A stretch of 64,000 nt of DNA from Ectobius pallidus (lineage: Eukaryota > Arthropoda > Insecta > Blattodea > Ectobiidae): positions 66,233,073 to 66,297,072 of the forward strand of contig CAXKWD010000006.1 in NCBI GenBank assembly GCA_964059195.1, read 5' to 3'. Under the pieces are notes generated by a model. The model was not told where the DNA came from and searched no databases. It saw nothing but the letters and a program-made list of their open reading frames with translations. Positions 1-11,600 of the stretch are shown here, piece after piece. Both the position numbers and the translations under genes were made by a program. Position 1 is the stretch's first letter. The number at the start of each line of letters is the position of its first letter.

Positions 1-1103
1 TTGCCCACATAATTCTATAATTCTCTCTAGATCTTCCTCTTTGATTTTCCCTTCAGCTATCCTCGTTCTCTCTCTTTCTATCTCTATGGTATTTGTTTCT
101 GTACATGTGATTGCATGAAACAGGAAGAGAGCTTAGGAAAGTGTTGGGGTTGAACTGGGAATAGATTGGGAGGGAGCTATATATGGAATTATTTTAATGG
201 ATTCGTATGCTGGGTCAGCCGTATTGGTATAATAGCATGCCGGAATGGCTGCATATACTACTGGTCTAATTAAAACAGTTAATCAAACCCGTTAGCCATG
301 TTTATAAAAAAAACTCAGTGTAATGCTATTTGAGGGTGGAGGAACTACTACCCTAGTAGAGTGCTTTTACGGTGGATTACCATTACGTATCACGATGCTT
401 TTTTTTAGTGAGAGAAGGTTAAATAGCTGAGCTGAACAGTGAACAACAAATATCAAGCAAAATCTACTTTGGATATTACTTGAGTATTTTTCAGCCTTTT
501 CCTAATCTGTATAGTTTATAGCAGTAGATGTTAATTGATTCTTTAATTATCGAGATTTTAAAAAGACTTAGACAGTAGTGTATGTTGCAAAATTATAGCT
601 TATATTCCTTTTAAGATAGTCAAGCGGAATATTGATAATTTTCACTTCATGATTTTAAAGTGTAACGATATCGTGGACAGGACTTACTGTCAATTATTTG
701 TTTTTGCTCGACCATACTATAATACTTTATTATATGCTAATGACATCCATTAAGTTTATTAAAATACATAGCTCGATCAATGTAATAAAATAAATAAGAT
801 ACCAGTTACTCAACTAAGATATATTTTGTGATCTGTTGCCTAGGCCTTTCGGTGTTTCTACACCGTCTTCATGACATCTTTTGCTGGCTTGAAGCTCCAA
901 TAATTTAATTAAAAACTGCATTTCGTCACCTTTATAAAATATGATAAAATTTATAAAATCTCATAAAATCACTGTCAAGAATAAATTCAAGTGGCCCTAA
1001 GTCCTATATATCATATTAACTTTGTTTAATTTTCTTTCTATTTTATGATTTGTTCAATTATATGTGTGATGGTATAATAACAATATATATATATATATAT
1101 ATA
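1..1103. other. AT-rich sequence without recognised gene
   Basis: No coding region with a recognisable domain is visible on either strand. The stretch is AT-rich and ends in an (AT)n microsatellite at about 1083-1104, directly against the presumed 5' end of the Helitron. Confidence 0.6.
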
Positions 1104-1926
1104 TCTAAGAGGCTTTGTCCTGATTGATTGATTGACTGACTGACTGACAGAGAAACAACGTACAACCTAAACTATAATAGGTAGAGACTTGGAATTTTGA
1201 CAGTAACTTCGTTTCATAATGTAAGTGCTCACTAAGAGAGGATTTTGACAAATTTTGATTTTAAATGCCAAAAATCAAATGTTTTGAGAATACTTAATCC
1301 CTTTTTACACATAATTATGAAACCCAAATCACAGTTCGCATGACAACAGTGTATTGTTGCCAGTGGTCTCAGGTTGGTTTGGAAATAAATAATACGGGAC
1401 CTTTTTCAAATTAGAGAAGCTATCGATATAATTTATCTAATGCACAATGTGATGCAGTCACATAACGTTCTCTAGAGAAAACAATACGAGGTATGGTAAT
1501 ATGTATATCATTATACTGAAGGTTTTTTGGAGAGGGAAGTATGAAAGTGGTAATGAATTTCTTTTAAATTTCATAATTTCATCCCCGAAACGGTTGTATG
1601 GTAACATGAGAGTGAGAAATAAAATATTCCCCAAAGACAATACAATTTTATGTTCCGGAATTTCTGTTTCTTCTTACTTCAACCCTATTAGGCTTGGTGT
1701 GTAGAAGCGATGGGATGCAAAATTCTACATCCTCTATGAACCATAAAAAGCTATATCAAGCGTTTTGTGAGGAAATAGTTTTAGTGTGTGTGATTAGTCG
1801 TTCTCCTTCGTTTCAAATTTTTAATACCTATTTAAAGACCTAGAGTTCGAAAATCGAAAGTCCTTCATAAGTTAATTCCGAATTACGAAGTACAAAACCC
1901 AGGCAACGCCGGGCCCTTTATGCTAG
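1104..1926 (+). mobile_element. Non-autonomous Helitron (823 bp)
   Basis: The 3' end has the Helitron signature: a short GC-rich hairpin at 1898-1913 (CCCAGGCAACGCCGGG, one mismatch in the stem), a 9-base spacer, then CTAG at 1923-1926 followed by T. The proposed 5' end begins with TC at 1104 and is preceded by A, so the element sits between A and T with no target duplication, as Helitrons do. Just inside the 5' end is a GATT/GACT tetranucleotide run (about 1121-1150), a layout I recall from other insect Helitrons. No Rep/helicase coding is present, so it would depend on an autonomous partner. The 3' end is firm; the 5' end is inferred because it abuts an AT microsatellite. Confidence 0.7.
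1121..1150. repeat. GATT/GACT tetranucleotide microsatellite
   Basis: Runs of gatt then gact repeats lie just inside the Helitron 5' end. They are part of the mobile element rather than independent host sequence. Confidence 0.85.
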
Positions 1927-2950
1927 TATTATATAAACATCGGCATGATTATTAAATCTGTTTAACCTGGAGGCTGTAAATTTTTTACTTGTTCACACCG
2001 GTTTCTTTCAGCAAACTAAAACCCTCAATGTTGCAAATCTTAACACGTAGGCCTACATGTGAGAAATTTTGTCCAGCGTATTTTGCACCGTTTATTTACG
2101 CTTATATTAGTGTTTCTACTGCCCTCGATATTGTGCAGTAATACTAATCTAGTCTGTATTAGCTCATTGTATACATTGAAATTATTAATCCCCTCCAAAA
2201 TTACAGGCAGTAGTAAATAGGCCTGCGTTGGCCTACATTTGTAATAACATAAGTAGACTATAAATAGCATCACACCCGAAGCGAAAGTAAGAGCTTTCTA
2301 CATGCACTATTTTAATCTTTCTCTCCTGCCTTCTTTCTTACAAGGCAAACTTTATGCAGCTATAGAAAGAGAAGAGAAGAGACGGTTTCTCAATAATTTA
2401 TTTGCTAAGATAGCAAGAAGACCATTCATTCGGAACGCATTATCGTGTAACCTTGTTCTTCCTAATGGAGTATATGAAGACTTCGTTTTCTTACGTCTAT
2501 ATATACACACAGTTCCAGGTCGTATATTGTACCTCTTCTACCTAAAGTTCTCTTAAGTTTTCAGCACCTGAAGTGTAAATCGATGCTTGAAGTAGCACCA
2601 AGAGCTCTGTTAAGACTATCTGCTTCCTCAATAATTCCCCTTCCTATAACTTTGAGAAATGAAGTAATAATGGACCTCAAATATGAAAGAATTCAGTGCA
2701 AGGAAACTAATTTCGCGGTATATATTTAGAAAATGTTACACAACACTTCTTTGCTATTTCCTGGCATGTAAATAAAATATTGTGTACGTATACTGAATTA
2801 ATTATTTATGCAGTACATACGAGTTAATTACAAAAGTACATTTTACATAAATTATTGCAGGACATTAAATTTAAGCGTCCTTTATTTAAAAAATGGATTT
2901 ATATTCGTTCCCCCAATTACGTATATATGTATACGTATACACATACACAC
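1927..2950. other. Sequence without recognised gene; one weak exon-like block
   Basis: Mostly anonymous AT-rich DNA. An open frame at 2302-2556 (+) begins upstream of a good-looking acceptor (pyrimidine-rich tract ending in acaag at about 2345) and continues with a charged stretch rich in E, K and R. No family is recognised and no matching donor or second exon was found, so it is not called as a gene. Confidence 0.4.
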
Positions 2951-2954
2951 ATAA

Positions 2955-3255
2955 GGAGACTGCCTACCTGAACTACTTTTAGCATTTCCGACTACGGATA
3001 GGCACGCCTCGGTTCGATCCCTGGTACCTTGGATTTTTCTAAGGAAGTGACGTCTAGAACGATGTACATTCAGACTCGTGAGAATAACTGAGGAGCTATT
3101 TCATAAAAAGCGTAGCGAACTAAGTCATAATAGCCAATAACGGCCGTGGGAGTCGAGATGCTCAACACATGACCCATCTGTCAACACCTGGGCTGAAGTC
3201 GGATGGTAAGCATTGTCCCACCGTTGGATGTTGCACCAAGGAGTTAATTTTAAAG
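2955..3255 (+). mobile_element. tRNA-derived SINE fragment
   Basis: A pol III B-box-like sequence (GGTTCGATCCC, 3011-3021) is followed by a body containing 'gaagtgacgtctagaac' and, near the end, 'accaaggagtta'. From memory this body resembles a dispersed insect SINE. The A box region upstream is degenerate, and no clean A-rich or simple-repeat tail is visible. A short open frame inside it is a chance ORF. Confidence 0.5.
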
Positions 3256-4472
3256 AAGTGTTTTTATAAGTGTATAAGGAGTTTATTGGCGCACTGTATC
3301 TTGATACTGTTAATATCTTTGGCAGTATACACAGATACACTGTATTTAAAGGAACCCTAGTCCTGTAAATGTATTTTTAGAACAGTCTTTGTTTCTACTA
3401 CCATCTTTCTCTGAAAGTTGAAGAGCTATAGAAACAGAACATTTCTGCTGCTGCATTTGAATAATTTAGTTTTCTTCCAAGATCCTATCACCTCTTATAT
3501 CTTTAGAGTCATTGTAAAATTAACAAAATTAACTTCCGTACTTTCTGTATAACTATTTTACCTATCTTTTCATCTATCTGACAAGTTGATACTCATTGGG
3601 GTGATAAAATCTGTGGGTCACATACATTAAAAAATACATGGAGGTATAACTGGGACGCTAGGACCTGAACTAAACACGCGCAGATAGCTTATCGCCCGTC
3701 GGTAGCAATGGGGTAGGAGCAAAAGAGAATGCATATACTATACTATTCTTTCCAAAGTATGCTATTCGTATTAGCCCTAACCTATATACATTCCACACTA
3801 TTTCCCTACTCTGTGAATCACTTTACTACCACCAACCTTTTTGCTAGAATAACTACATTCGCCTTCCATTGCTCTTATTAACGTATCTCACTTCACTATT
3901 AAATGCTGTGAGGCTAACTAAGATGTTTTTAAACGGTCTTTACAGTATGAACTGGCAGGGAACATAACGTGATATGAAGGTCAGGCAGGTCAAGATTACT
4001 TCATCGTAGCCTATTGCGGATCTGTTTGTTTGGCTCAGGTCTTACCGATCGAGTTATACTCCCTATTTTTATTTGCAAGACTCAGGACCATTACATTCTT
4101 TAGTAAAAAATAAAAAGTGAAAACAATTTTCCCTACCCATACGATAGGACTATAAGTGAAAGAAGTATTAATTCGACTCTGAAATTCAGTGTCATGTTCA
4201 TAAGAATGACAGGATTTTAAATCCTCTAAATAAAAAATACAATTTTTAGTTAAAGTGCTCTTGTGTTTGAACAGCAAAGTGGCGGAGAACGAAAATTCGT
4301 ATTAAAAAAAATTGTATTTGATGTAGATATCTTTTGTGGATTTCACGTGAAGAACAGTACATTTTCAACGATTTCCTCGAAAACGACTCTAACTAGTTAG
4401 TTTACATTATATATGAGGTCCTTATAGAATGACCTAAAACATTTATTTGAAATGTTAGTTAGTTAGTTAGTT
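3256..4472. other. Sequence without recognised gene
   Basis: AT-rich sequence between the SINE and the LINE. Short open frames on both strands show no recognised motif. A GTTA tetranucleotide run at about 4455-4472 sits directly before the LINE 5' end. Confidence 0.5.
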
Positions 4473-4527
4473 ACTCTCAAGAGAGACGGACGTGTTTGTC
4501 GTGTGCTCTACTCAAAGAAAGAAAAAA

Positions 4528-5287
4528 ATGGGAAGAAACAAGCAACCTAACTCCACTGACAAGGTGAGTGACTCCAATGATATACTGACAACTCTAAGAA
4601 AAATGTTTGATGATTTCATGAGTGACATAAATGCCCAGATGGATGAGATGAAAAAATCCATTGAATTCATTTCAGAGAAGTTCAATTCTTTCAAAATAGA
4701 ACTTAGCGAGATGAAAGAAGAAATAAGAAAGCAGAAATGTGAAAATACAAATCTAAAAAAAGAAAATGAAAAGTTATCTATGAGAATAAATGACTTAGAA
4801 CAGTATTCCCGGCGAGATAATCTGATTGTACATGGTGTACCAGAAATTAAGTCTGATTCTGTGTATGACATAATTGATCGTATTTCTACACTCATAGATG
4901 CGAAGGACTGCATGCGAGACATTAGTGTAGCACATAGGTTACCAACAAAAGAGGGGAAAAGAAAACCCATTGTAATAAAATTTTGCAAGAGAACCAGCAG
5001 AGACACCTGGCTGTCAAAGTTCAAAGAAGAAGCCAAAAGAGATGAAGAAGGACCTGGCATCTCTTCCAGCAAACTCTCTTTAGAATGCCTCCCCCCTAGC
5101 AGGATTACGGCAGGTGAGCACCTACCTTACAGCGGCAACAATGGACATGCTAAATAAAACAAGAGATACCGCCAAGGAACTGAACTATAAATTTGTGTGG
5201 ATCAAGGACGGAAAAATTCTAGTAAGGAAAAATGAACAGTCTAACATCAAAAGAATCTACAAGTGTGAGGACCTTGATAAGCTCTAA
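4528..5287 (+). pseudogene. LINE ORF1 protein (coiled-coil RNA-binding), frameshifted
   Basis: Encodes the first protein of the LINE, about 250 residues, expected to bind element RNA in the RNP. Residues about 30-110 form a long charged coiled coil rich in K, E, M and L, followed by the hallmark LEQYSRRDNLIVHGVPE (transposase_22/L1-type RRM-like region) and CTD-like sequence with AHRLP and IVIKFCKR. Start chosen at the ATG at 4528 (MGRNKQPNS); the open frame extends upstream only to a GTG. At about 5120 an extra 4 bases (apparent CTAC duplication) shifts the frame and gives an early stop at 5157. The original frame resumes immediately (TAATMDMLNK, later FVWIKDGKILVRKNE) and ends at 5287. Confidence 0.8.
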
Positions 5288-5450
5288 GTAACATATGTTG
5301 TAAGATTTAAACCGAAAACAAATCTGTATATGGAGCTAAACAATATTCTACACATCTACTTGTAATTCAATCACATGTCATGAATCTGTCTCTCAAAATA
5401 TTGTATAAACTGTATCCCTCAAGTATATATTTTTATTTTTGTCCCCAACA

Positions 5451-8415
5451 ATGGATGGTTTATTAGATGAATTAAGCAACTATTCCGACAATTCAATAAC
5501 GACAGTCTTGGAAAATGCCGATTCCTGCTCTAGTTTCATAAACAAAACAATCCATGATTTCAAAATTTTTCACTTAAATATTCGGAGCCTTAATAAACAT
5601 TTTTTAGAATTCTGCACTGTCTTGCAAAGCCTAAAACAAGATTTTGATTTCATTATACTAACGGAAGCCTGGTTAAGTCATGATATTGGGTTTGATTTAC
5701 CCGGTTATACAAAAAACGTTAAAATGAATAAGTACAGCAAATGCGATAGTTTAGTGGTCTATTGCAAGAATAATATAGACTTCACTCTCACTGACATAGA
5801 AATTTCAGAATGTAATTCTTTGCATTTAAATTTTACGTTTGGCAACAATACATTTTCATTAACAGCTATTTATAGATCACCGAACACCTGTAAATATGAT
5901 TTCCTTGATAATTTTGAACGCTTTTTAATAAATTCAAAGCAAACAGATAACCATCTAATTGTTGGCGACATAAATATTCAGATTATTGAAAATCATTTAG
6001 ATATTACTGGAAACAGGTATATGGATATGTTACATGCACATGGTTTTGTAAATTTTTTAAATGGCGTTACGAGACCAGGCTCGGAAACTTGCTTAGACCA
6101 TATATTTTTTAAAACTAAAAAGAAATGGAAATTTATACCAGGAATTTTCTGTAGCGCCGTAACTGACCACTATGCCGTTTTTTCTCTACTAAAAAATCCT
6201 AATGGTCACATTTCGAAATCCCCAGGTACTCAACAATCTTTGCCCATTTCAAATAACATTAACAATGAAAAATTAGTCTCGCTTATTGAAAGAGAAACCT
6301 GGGACTCTGTGTATAAATGTAAAGATCCAAATACTTCTTTCCAGTTATTTTATAATTTAATTAAGAAATACATAATAAGTAGTTCGACCAGCAATCAAAA
6401 GCTTCCTCATAAATTCAAAACAATTAAGCCATGGATCACTGTAGGCATAATCAAATCTATTCGTACTAGAGACAAGATTGCGAGAAAAGTAATTCATGAC
6501 CCAAACAATGAAAATTTGAAAATTTATTATAAAAATTATAGAAATATGCTGACTCTTGTTATAAGAAATATGACGATTAGTTATTATAAATTAAAATTTG
6601 AAGAATATAAGAACAACCCTAGGAAATTTTGGCAAACTGTTAATGAAGCCACAGATATAGGTACTGAAAAAAATAAATCGGTTTCAGAATTAATAAATGA
6701 AAATGGTACTCACATAACAAACAAAGAGGATATCGCAAATGAATTTAATAAATACTTCTCAAAAATAGGGCACAGTGTAACCTCAAACGTTAATAAGGCA
6801 TCGTCAGACTCTTCGGAGTACAATAAAACAGCCATGAATCCAATCACATCTATGTTTCTCAGTCCTGTTAATGAATGCGAAATTATTAACATTGTGAAGA
6901 CCTTAAATAATAATGTAGCTCCAGGCATTGATGGAATAAAAAACATTACATTGAAATCTATCATTAAATATATTGTAAAACCTCTTGTCTATATTTTCAA
7001 TCTTTGTTTCACAGAAGGTGTTTTCCTCAATACTCTAAAAAATGCTGTGATAATACCTATACATAAATCCGGGAAAATGAATGATTTAAACAATTATAGA
7101 CCAATATCACTTCTTCCGGCCTTTTCCAAGATACTAGAGAAATGCATAAAAGTTAGGCTACTAAACTATTTACAAAAACATGAAATTATATCAAAAAATC
7201 AATTTGGTTTCCAGAGCAACATATCTACTGACGATGCTTTTATTAACGTTACAGGTAACATTATTAAAGAATTAGACAAAGGTAATAATTGTTTAGGAAT
7301 TTTCTTGGACTTACGTAAAGCTTTTGATACTGTTAATCACTCGATACTATTAGATAAACTGAATAAGATAGGAATTAGAGGAACAGTTTACAAATTATTT
7401 GAATCATATCTGAGCAATAGATGTATAATGACAAAGGTTGACAGCCATATAAGTGAAATATCAAATATTGATATTGGTGTGCCACAAGGAACGATATTAG
7501 GACCAATCTTATACTTAATATATGTAAATGATTTGCTAAATTTAAACCTAGATCAAATAAATGGCTCCATATTTTCATACGCAGATGACACTGTTGTGAT
7601 TTTCAGTGGTCATTCATGGGAAGTAGCATATAAATACGCTAATACTGGCATGAAAATTATAAAAAAAATGGTTCGATTCTAACCTTCTGTCACTAAACGT
7701 GGATAAATCAACATTAGTTCCTTTCTCATTAACATCTACTGGTCAGATAGCGCGGAAAAAATGTACAAATTTAAATTTAATAATACATAATTGTAATTTT
7801 GATGTGAATTGTAAATGCTTACCACTGAAAGAAACAGCCGTTGTGAAATATTTGGGTATTTTTATTGATAAACACCTTAAATGGTCTCACCATGTTAACT
7901 ACATCTGTAATAGACTACGCCGAACAATTAATAAATTTGTCATTTTACGCCACTGTATGCCCATTACTGTTTTACGTTCCGTTTATCTAGCACTTTTCCA
8001 GTCCATTATTCAATATGGCATTCTCGTCTGGGGAGGATTAGCGAAAACTACCCTTAAGCCCCTCTGCCTTTTACAAAAAAGAATAATAAAAATCTGTCTA
8101 AGAAAACACATTGATTACCCAACTAGCCTAATATTTTCGGAATTTAATGTTTTAAGTTTGGACCAAATTTACAAATTTTCTATATTAAAATATTTTCACA
8201 TACATCGTATAAAATACTCTTCCAGTGATCATATCTACAAAACTAGACGAAATACTAATTTACTCCTATTAGAACCCAAATGTCTCACATCGGTAGGATT
8301 AAAGCATAGCATTAATTTTGGACCGCGCTTCTATAACTCAATTATCAGAAAAAATCCTGATCTCTCAGCATACTCCACTGTTAAATCTAATAGATATGTA
8401 AAGAATTTTTTGTAA
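5451..8415 (+). pseudogene. LINE ORF2: AP endonuclease-reverse transcriptase, one frameshift
   Basis: The replication protein of the element: it nicks target DNA and primes reverse transcription from the nick. The N-terminal AP endonuclease shows HLNIRSL, LTEAWL, AIYRSP, VGDINI, LDHIF and TDHYAVF, so all catalytic boxes are recognisable. The reverse transcriptase follows with NYRPISLLP, LDLRKAFDTVNH (box A), GVPQGTILGP (box B) and SYADD (box C, around residue 714). The frame closes at 7682 just after a run of seven A; the same protein continues in the next frame from about 7672 (WFDSNLLSLNVDKS) to 8415, including the C-terminal region with FGPRFYNS. ATG at 5451 chosen; the open frame extends a few codons further only through TTG. 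There is no RNase H domain. Confidence 0.88.
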
Positions 8416-8572
8416 TTTTTTAGCTTTTAAGTAATTTTTGTTTCACTCCTTTTATGTATTTATGTTTTTATGTTTAATGTTTTTGTTTTACTTTCTTTTT
8501 TTAGTTAAGCACATTATACACTCTATTTCTTTGTCTCTCCTCTTTCTTCACTTTGATATTTTTGAAACGGCA

Positions 8573-8693
8573 CCCGAGCACGAGCAGTCTTGCTCATTCG
8601 GGTGTATTACTAAATGTAATACCTCTTGTAATATCTCTTGTAATAAATAAATAAATAAATAAAATAAATAAATAAATAAATAAAATACAAGAA
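8573..8693 (+). repeat. LINE 3' hairpin and (TAAA)n tail
   Basis: A GC-rich stem-loop (about 8573-8604) is followed by TTGTAATA-like repeats and a TAAA microsatellite. In CR1/L2-type LINEs the 3' stem-loop and short tandem repeats are what the element's own reverse transcriptase recognises. A similar hairpin is found in the LINE at the right edge of the window. Confidence 0.8.
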
Positions 8694-11600
8694 ATAGCTA
8701 TAAAAAAAAATATATATATATATCTTTTTCGCAAAAATTTCTGTACAAAATAGGCTTTAAGTCTAGCTTGGCGAACATGAGGAGAAATAACTTTAAAGCA
8801 CTCATAATACGGCCTCTTGTTTTATATCAAAGTGTGAAGTTAGAAAATTGTGTTGCCATGCTTAGGGCAGCAAAGTTATGCGAGTGTGACACAGACTGTT
8901 TTTAAATAGCCTAACTTATCGAGTCCTTGAAAGAAGTCTGAATGCTCAAGAAATATCAGCCATAATTATTTTCTGTCAAATTACAAGGAGCACGATCACG
9001 ACTAAGCTGTTTAAGTAGGGTCCCCTCTTAGATCCGATACTCTGTACCCTATGAATTAGTCAATGTTATTAAAATATTCCAAGCAACTATGTAGCTGCTG
9101 GAAAAGGAAAACTTCGTCATTTTAAAATATTATTTCGTAAATATCCATATTCTTCTTGTTATGAGATACTTTAATTGCAATATTCATAAAATGTTTTTCA
9201 AATAATGAAGTCTGTATACCTTTATCGATTTACTTCCGTGTAAAATAAAATAAAATGGATAATTGATACCATCAGCTCAACAGCCTTTATTTTATGCATA
9301 TACTCAGCAGCAGTGAACACACAAGAAGATGAAGCTGGAGATGTGTCAGTGTTAGTGTTTTAATAAAACATTTTAAAGTTTTTAATTCTTTTTGTTCGTG
9401 CATCGTGTAATATGTTTATTATATGTGACGTGACAGTATCTTAATTACATCCATTAAAATACAGATTTTCATTATAACACTATTGTGATATCAATTAATG
9501 TTGAACGTGGAACAAACTAAAAACCTGGACAACAATAAAATCAATGCTGCTCGTGTTAATTTTAATAGTATACTAAGTTGAGTTAATTTCATGTTTTACT
9601 GTTCCTTTTTTTTAAGGTTAAAAGACAAGAGAAGCATCGAGATATACGCACGCCATCAGCTGCCATCTATCGCAAAAGATGAGAACAATTAGATCTTACT
9701 ATCAGTTCATCCAGAGGTAGCCTTTTCTTTGAGTTTAAAATCTCAGAACTTAAACATTTAACTATGGTGAAACAAAACAGTCAAATGGAACTTGCTTATA
9801 ATGGTAATGAAAATTATGAAAAGAGCGAAGCGAAGGCTCGTTGCATAATATATTATTTCCACACTGACAAGATAAGAAGACGATGTCATTTTAATCTTTA
9901 ATTATTAATACATATACGCCAGTAAAACAAGATGCTCTGAAGATGATACAAGAGTATAGATAGGCCTAGGCATAAAATAAACGTTGTCGAGTTGTTGGAT
10001 GAATTATTCATTTTATTTTAATTTATTGATCGAGGTCAACGGTACAATTTCCTGTATTTTAACACTTGCTTTCCATGTATTGAAATTTTTAATATTTCAG
10101 GACGGTATTTACGAAAGTTAAATTCCTGGAATACCGTAAAATTGTATATATATATAGTCTACTGGTTTACGTATGCGGAAATACATAGCCAACATTTCTA
10201 CCGTTACTTTGAATGATTAACCTTACAATAACAATAGATGTTCCAGCTCATGTGTATCAATTCAGAACAATTTAGTCAATTCGTTCATTTAAAATGAATT
10301 AGACTTATGCAAATCGCTTCTTTCTCCACACGTCTAAGGATGGAACCGTAGCAATAAAAGAAAAGGAGTTTTTTAAAAATATTCAATAGGATTTCGTTTA
10401 GTTTGTTTAAATACAAGAAAACGGGTTTTTATTATATATTTAACTTGCCCCCCAGTTTTCTGTTAAATATTTCCGTGATGTAGCTATCATATAGCGGCGG
10501 TAGTGAAAGTTGAAAACATTCACAACAGAACAAATTTGTCGACTCTAACAAATTCACTCGAAGTGTTCGTTCGGACTTAAAATCTTGAGGTTGGTCATTT
10601 CTTTTGTTTAAGAGGGTACCACAATCGGTCAAGGTATTAGAATGGTGGTGCAATGTTTATACTGCCGTTACCCAAAGAGTTGTAGGCCTATATAAAACCA
10701 TAAACAGATCCCCCTAAAGAACAGTACCTATTGTTTACTATTGAATTCTTAATTGAAGTGATATGTAAATTCATATGAACATAAATTATTTCTAATTATG
10801 TTTATCTGTATACATTTTTGTACATCTTCATCCCATTAAAATATTTATATGTATATGAACATAAGTTCTCGAGCAAACTGAAACTAACTATCCGCTAACG
10901 GTATTATGCACAATTCCTAGACTTTAAACAGAACTAAGAATATATGATAGAGTCCGATACTAAAACTTTTATATACTTAACAAGTTTGAAGAAACTTTGA
11001 TTGAAATTCTTTTACAGCAAACTTTATTTAGGTTATTGCACATTTCATAGAATTATGTTACAGTTTTCATTAATCTAATTGATTCTTTGAATTGCATTAT
11101 ACATGGCATGATAATTCCATTGAATTAAAGTAGTTTTCTGTTTCGCGTAATTCATATATTTTGTGTTTAAAATTTAATAACCTAGTTGTTACAACTAGTT
11201 TTGTTATTTTCTTCTGCATTTTATTCACTTTTCTGTGTGCTCAGATTTAATATTGAAACAATACAAGACTTAAAACAATATAGCTTTAATGATATGGTGT
11301 TTATTATACATAAACCAGGACTTAAGTGAAACTCTTTAGAGTTTAGAAAGTCGTAGTAAAATCCAGAGGGTTTAAAATCACTGTGCTTTATTACTGTACG
11401 ATTTATGAAGTCACCATGTGCTCAACTAGAATGAAGTCGATTTTTAATGCCGCTCTATGATTTTAGAATATTGGAGTATAAAGGATAAATGGAGGGTAGG
11501 CGAATAGGAGACACAGGAAGTGGTCACGCTCTCCAGCAGGTTTGAACCAAGGTCGTAACCAGGATTTTGGTTCGAGAGTGGCCCATCGGGTGGCCTGGGC

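Larger units (their letters stand above)
4473..8693 (+). mobile_element. LINE of the CR1/L2 group, nearly full length
   Basis: A 4.2-kb non-LTR retrotransposon with a short 5' leader, ORF1 (coiled coil), ORF2 (AP endonuclease plus reverse transcriptase, no RNase H) and a 3' untranslated region. The 3' end has a hairpin (CCCGAGCACGAGC paired with GCTCATTCGGG, about 8573-8604), two TTGTAATA-type repeats and a (TAAA)n tail at 8641-8690. Lack of RNase H, the coiled-coil ORF1 and the 3' hairpin place it in the CR1/L2/Jockey assemblage; the clade is inferred. Each ORF has a single frameshift, so this copy is dead as it stands but probably not old. Target site duplications were not identified. Confidence 0.9.

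Noticed and set aside
4512..5072. 186-codon minus-strand frame
   Set aside because: Antisense shadow of LINE ORF1.
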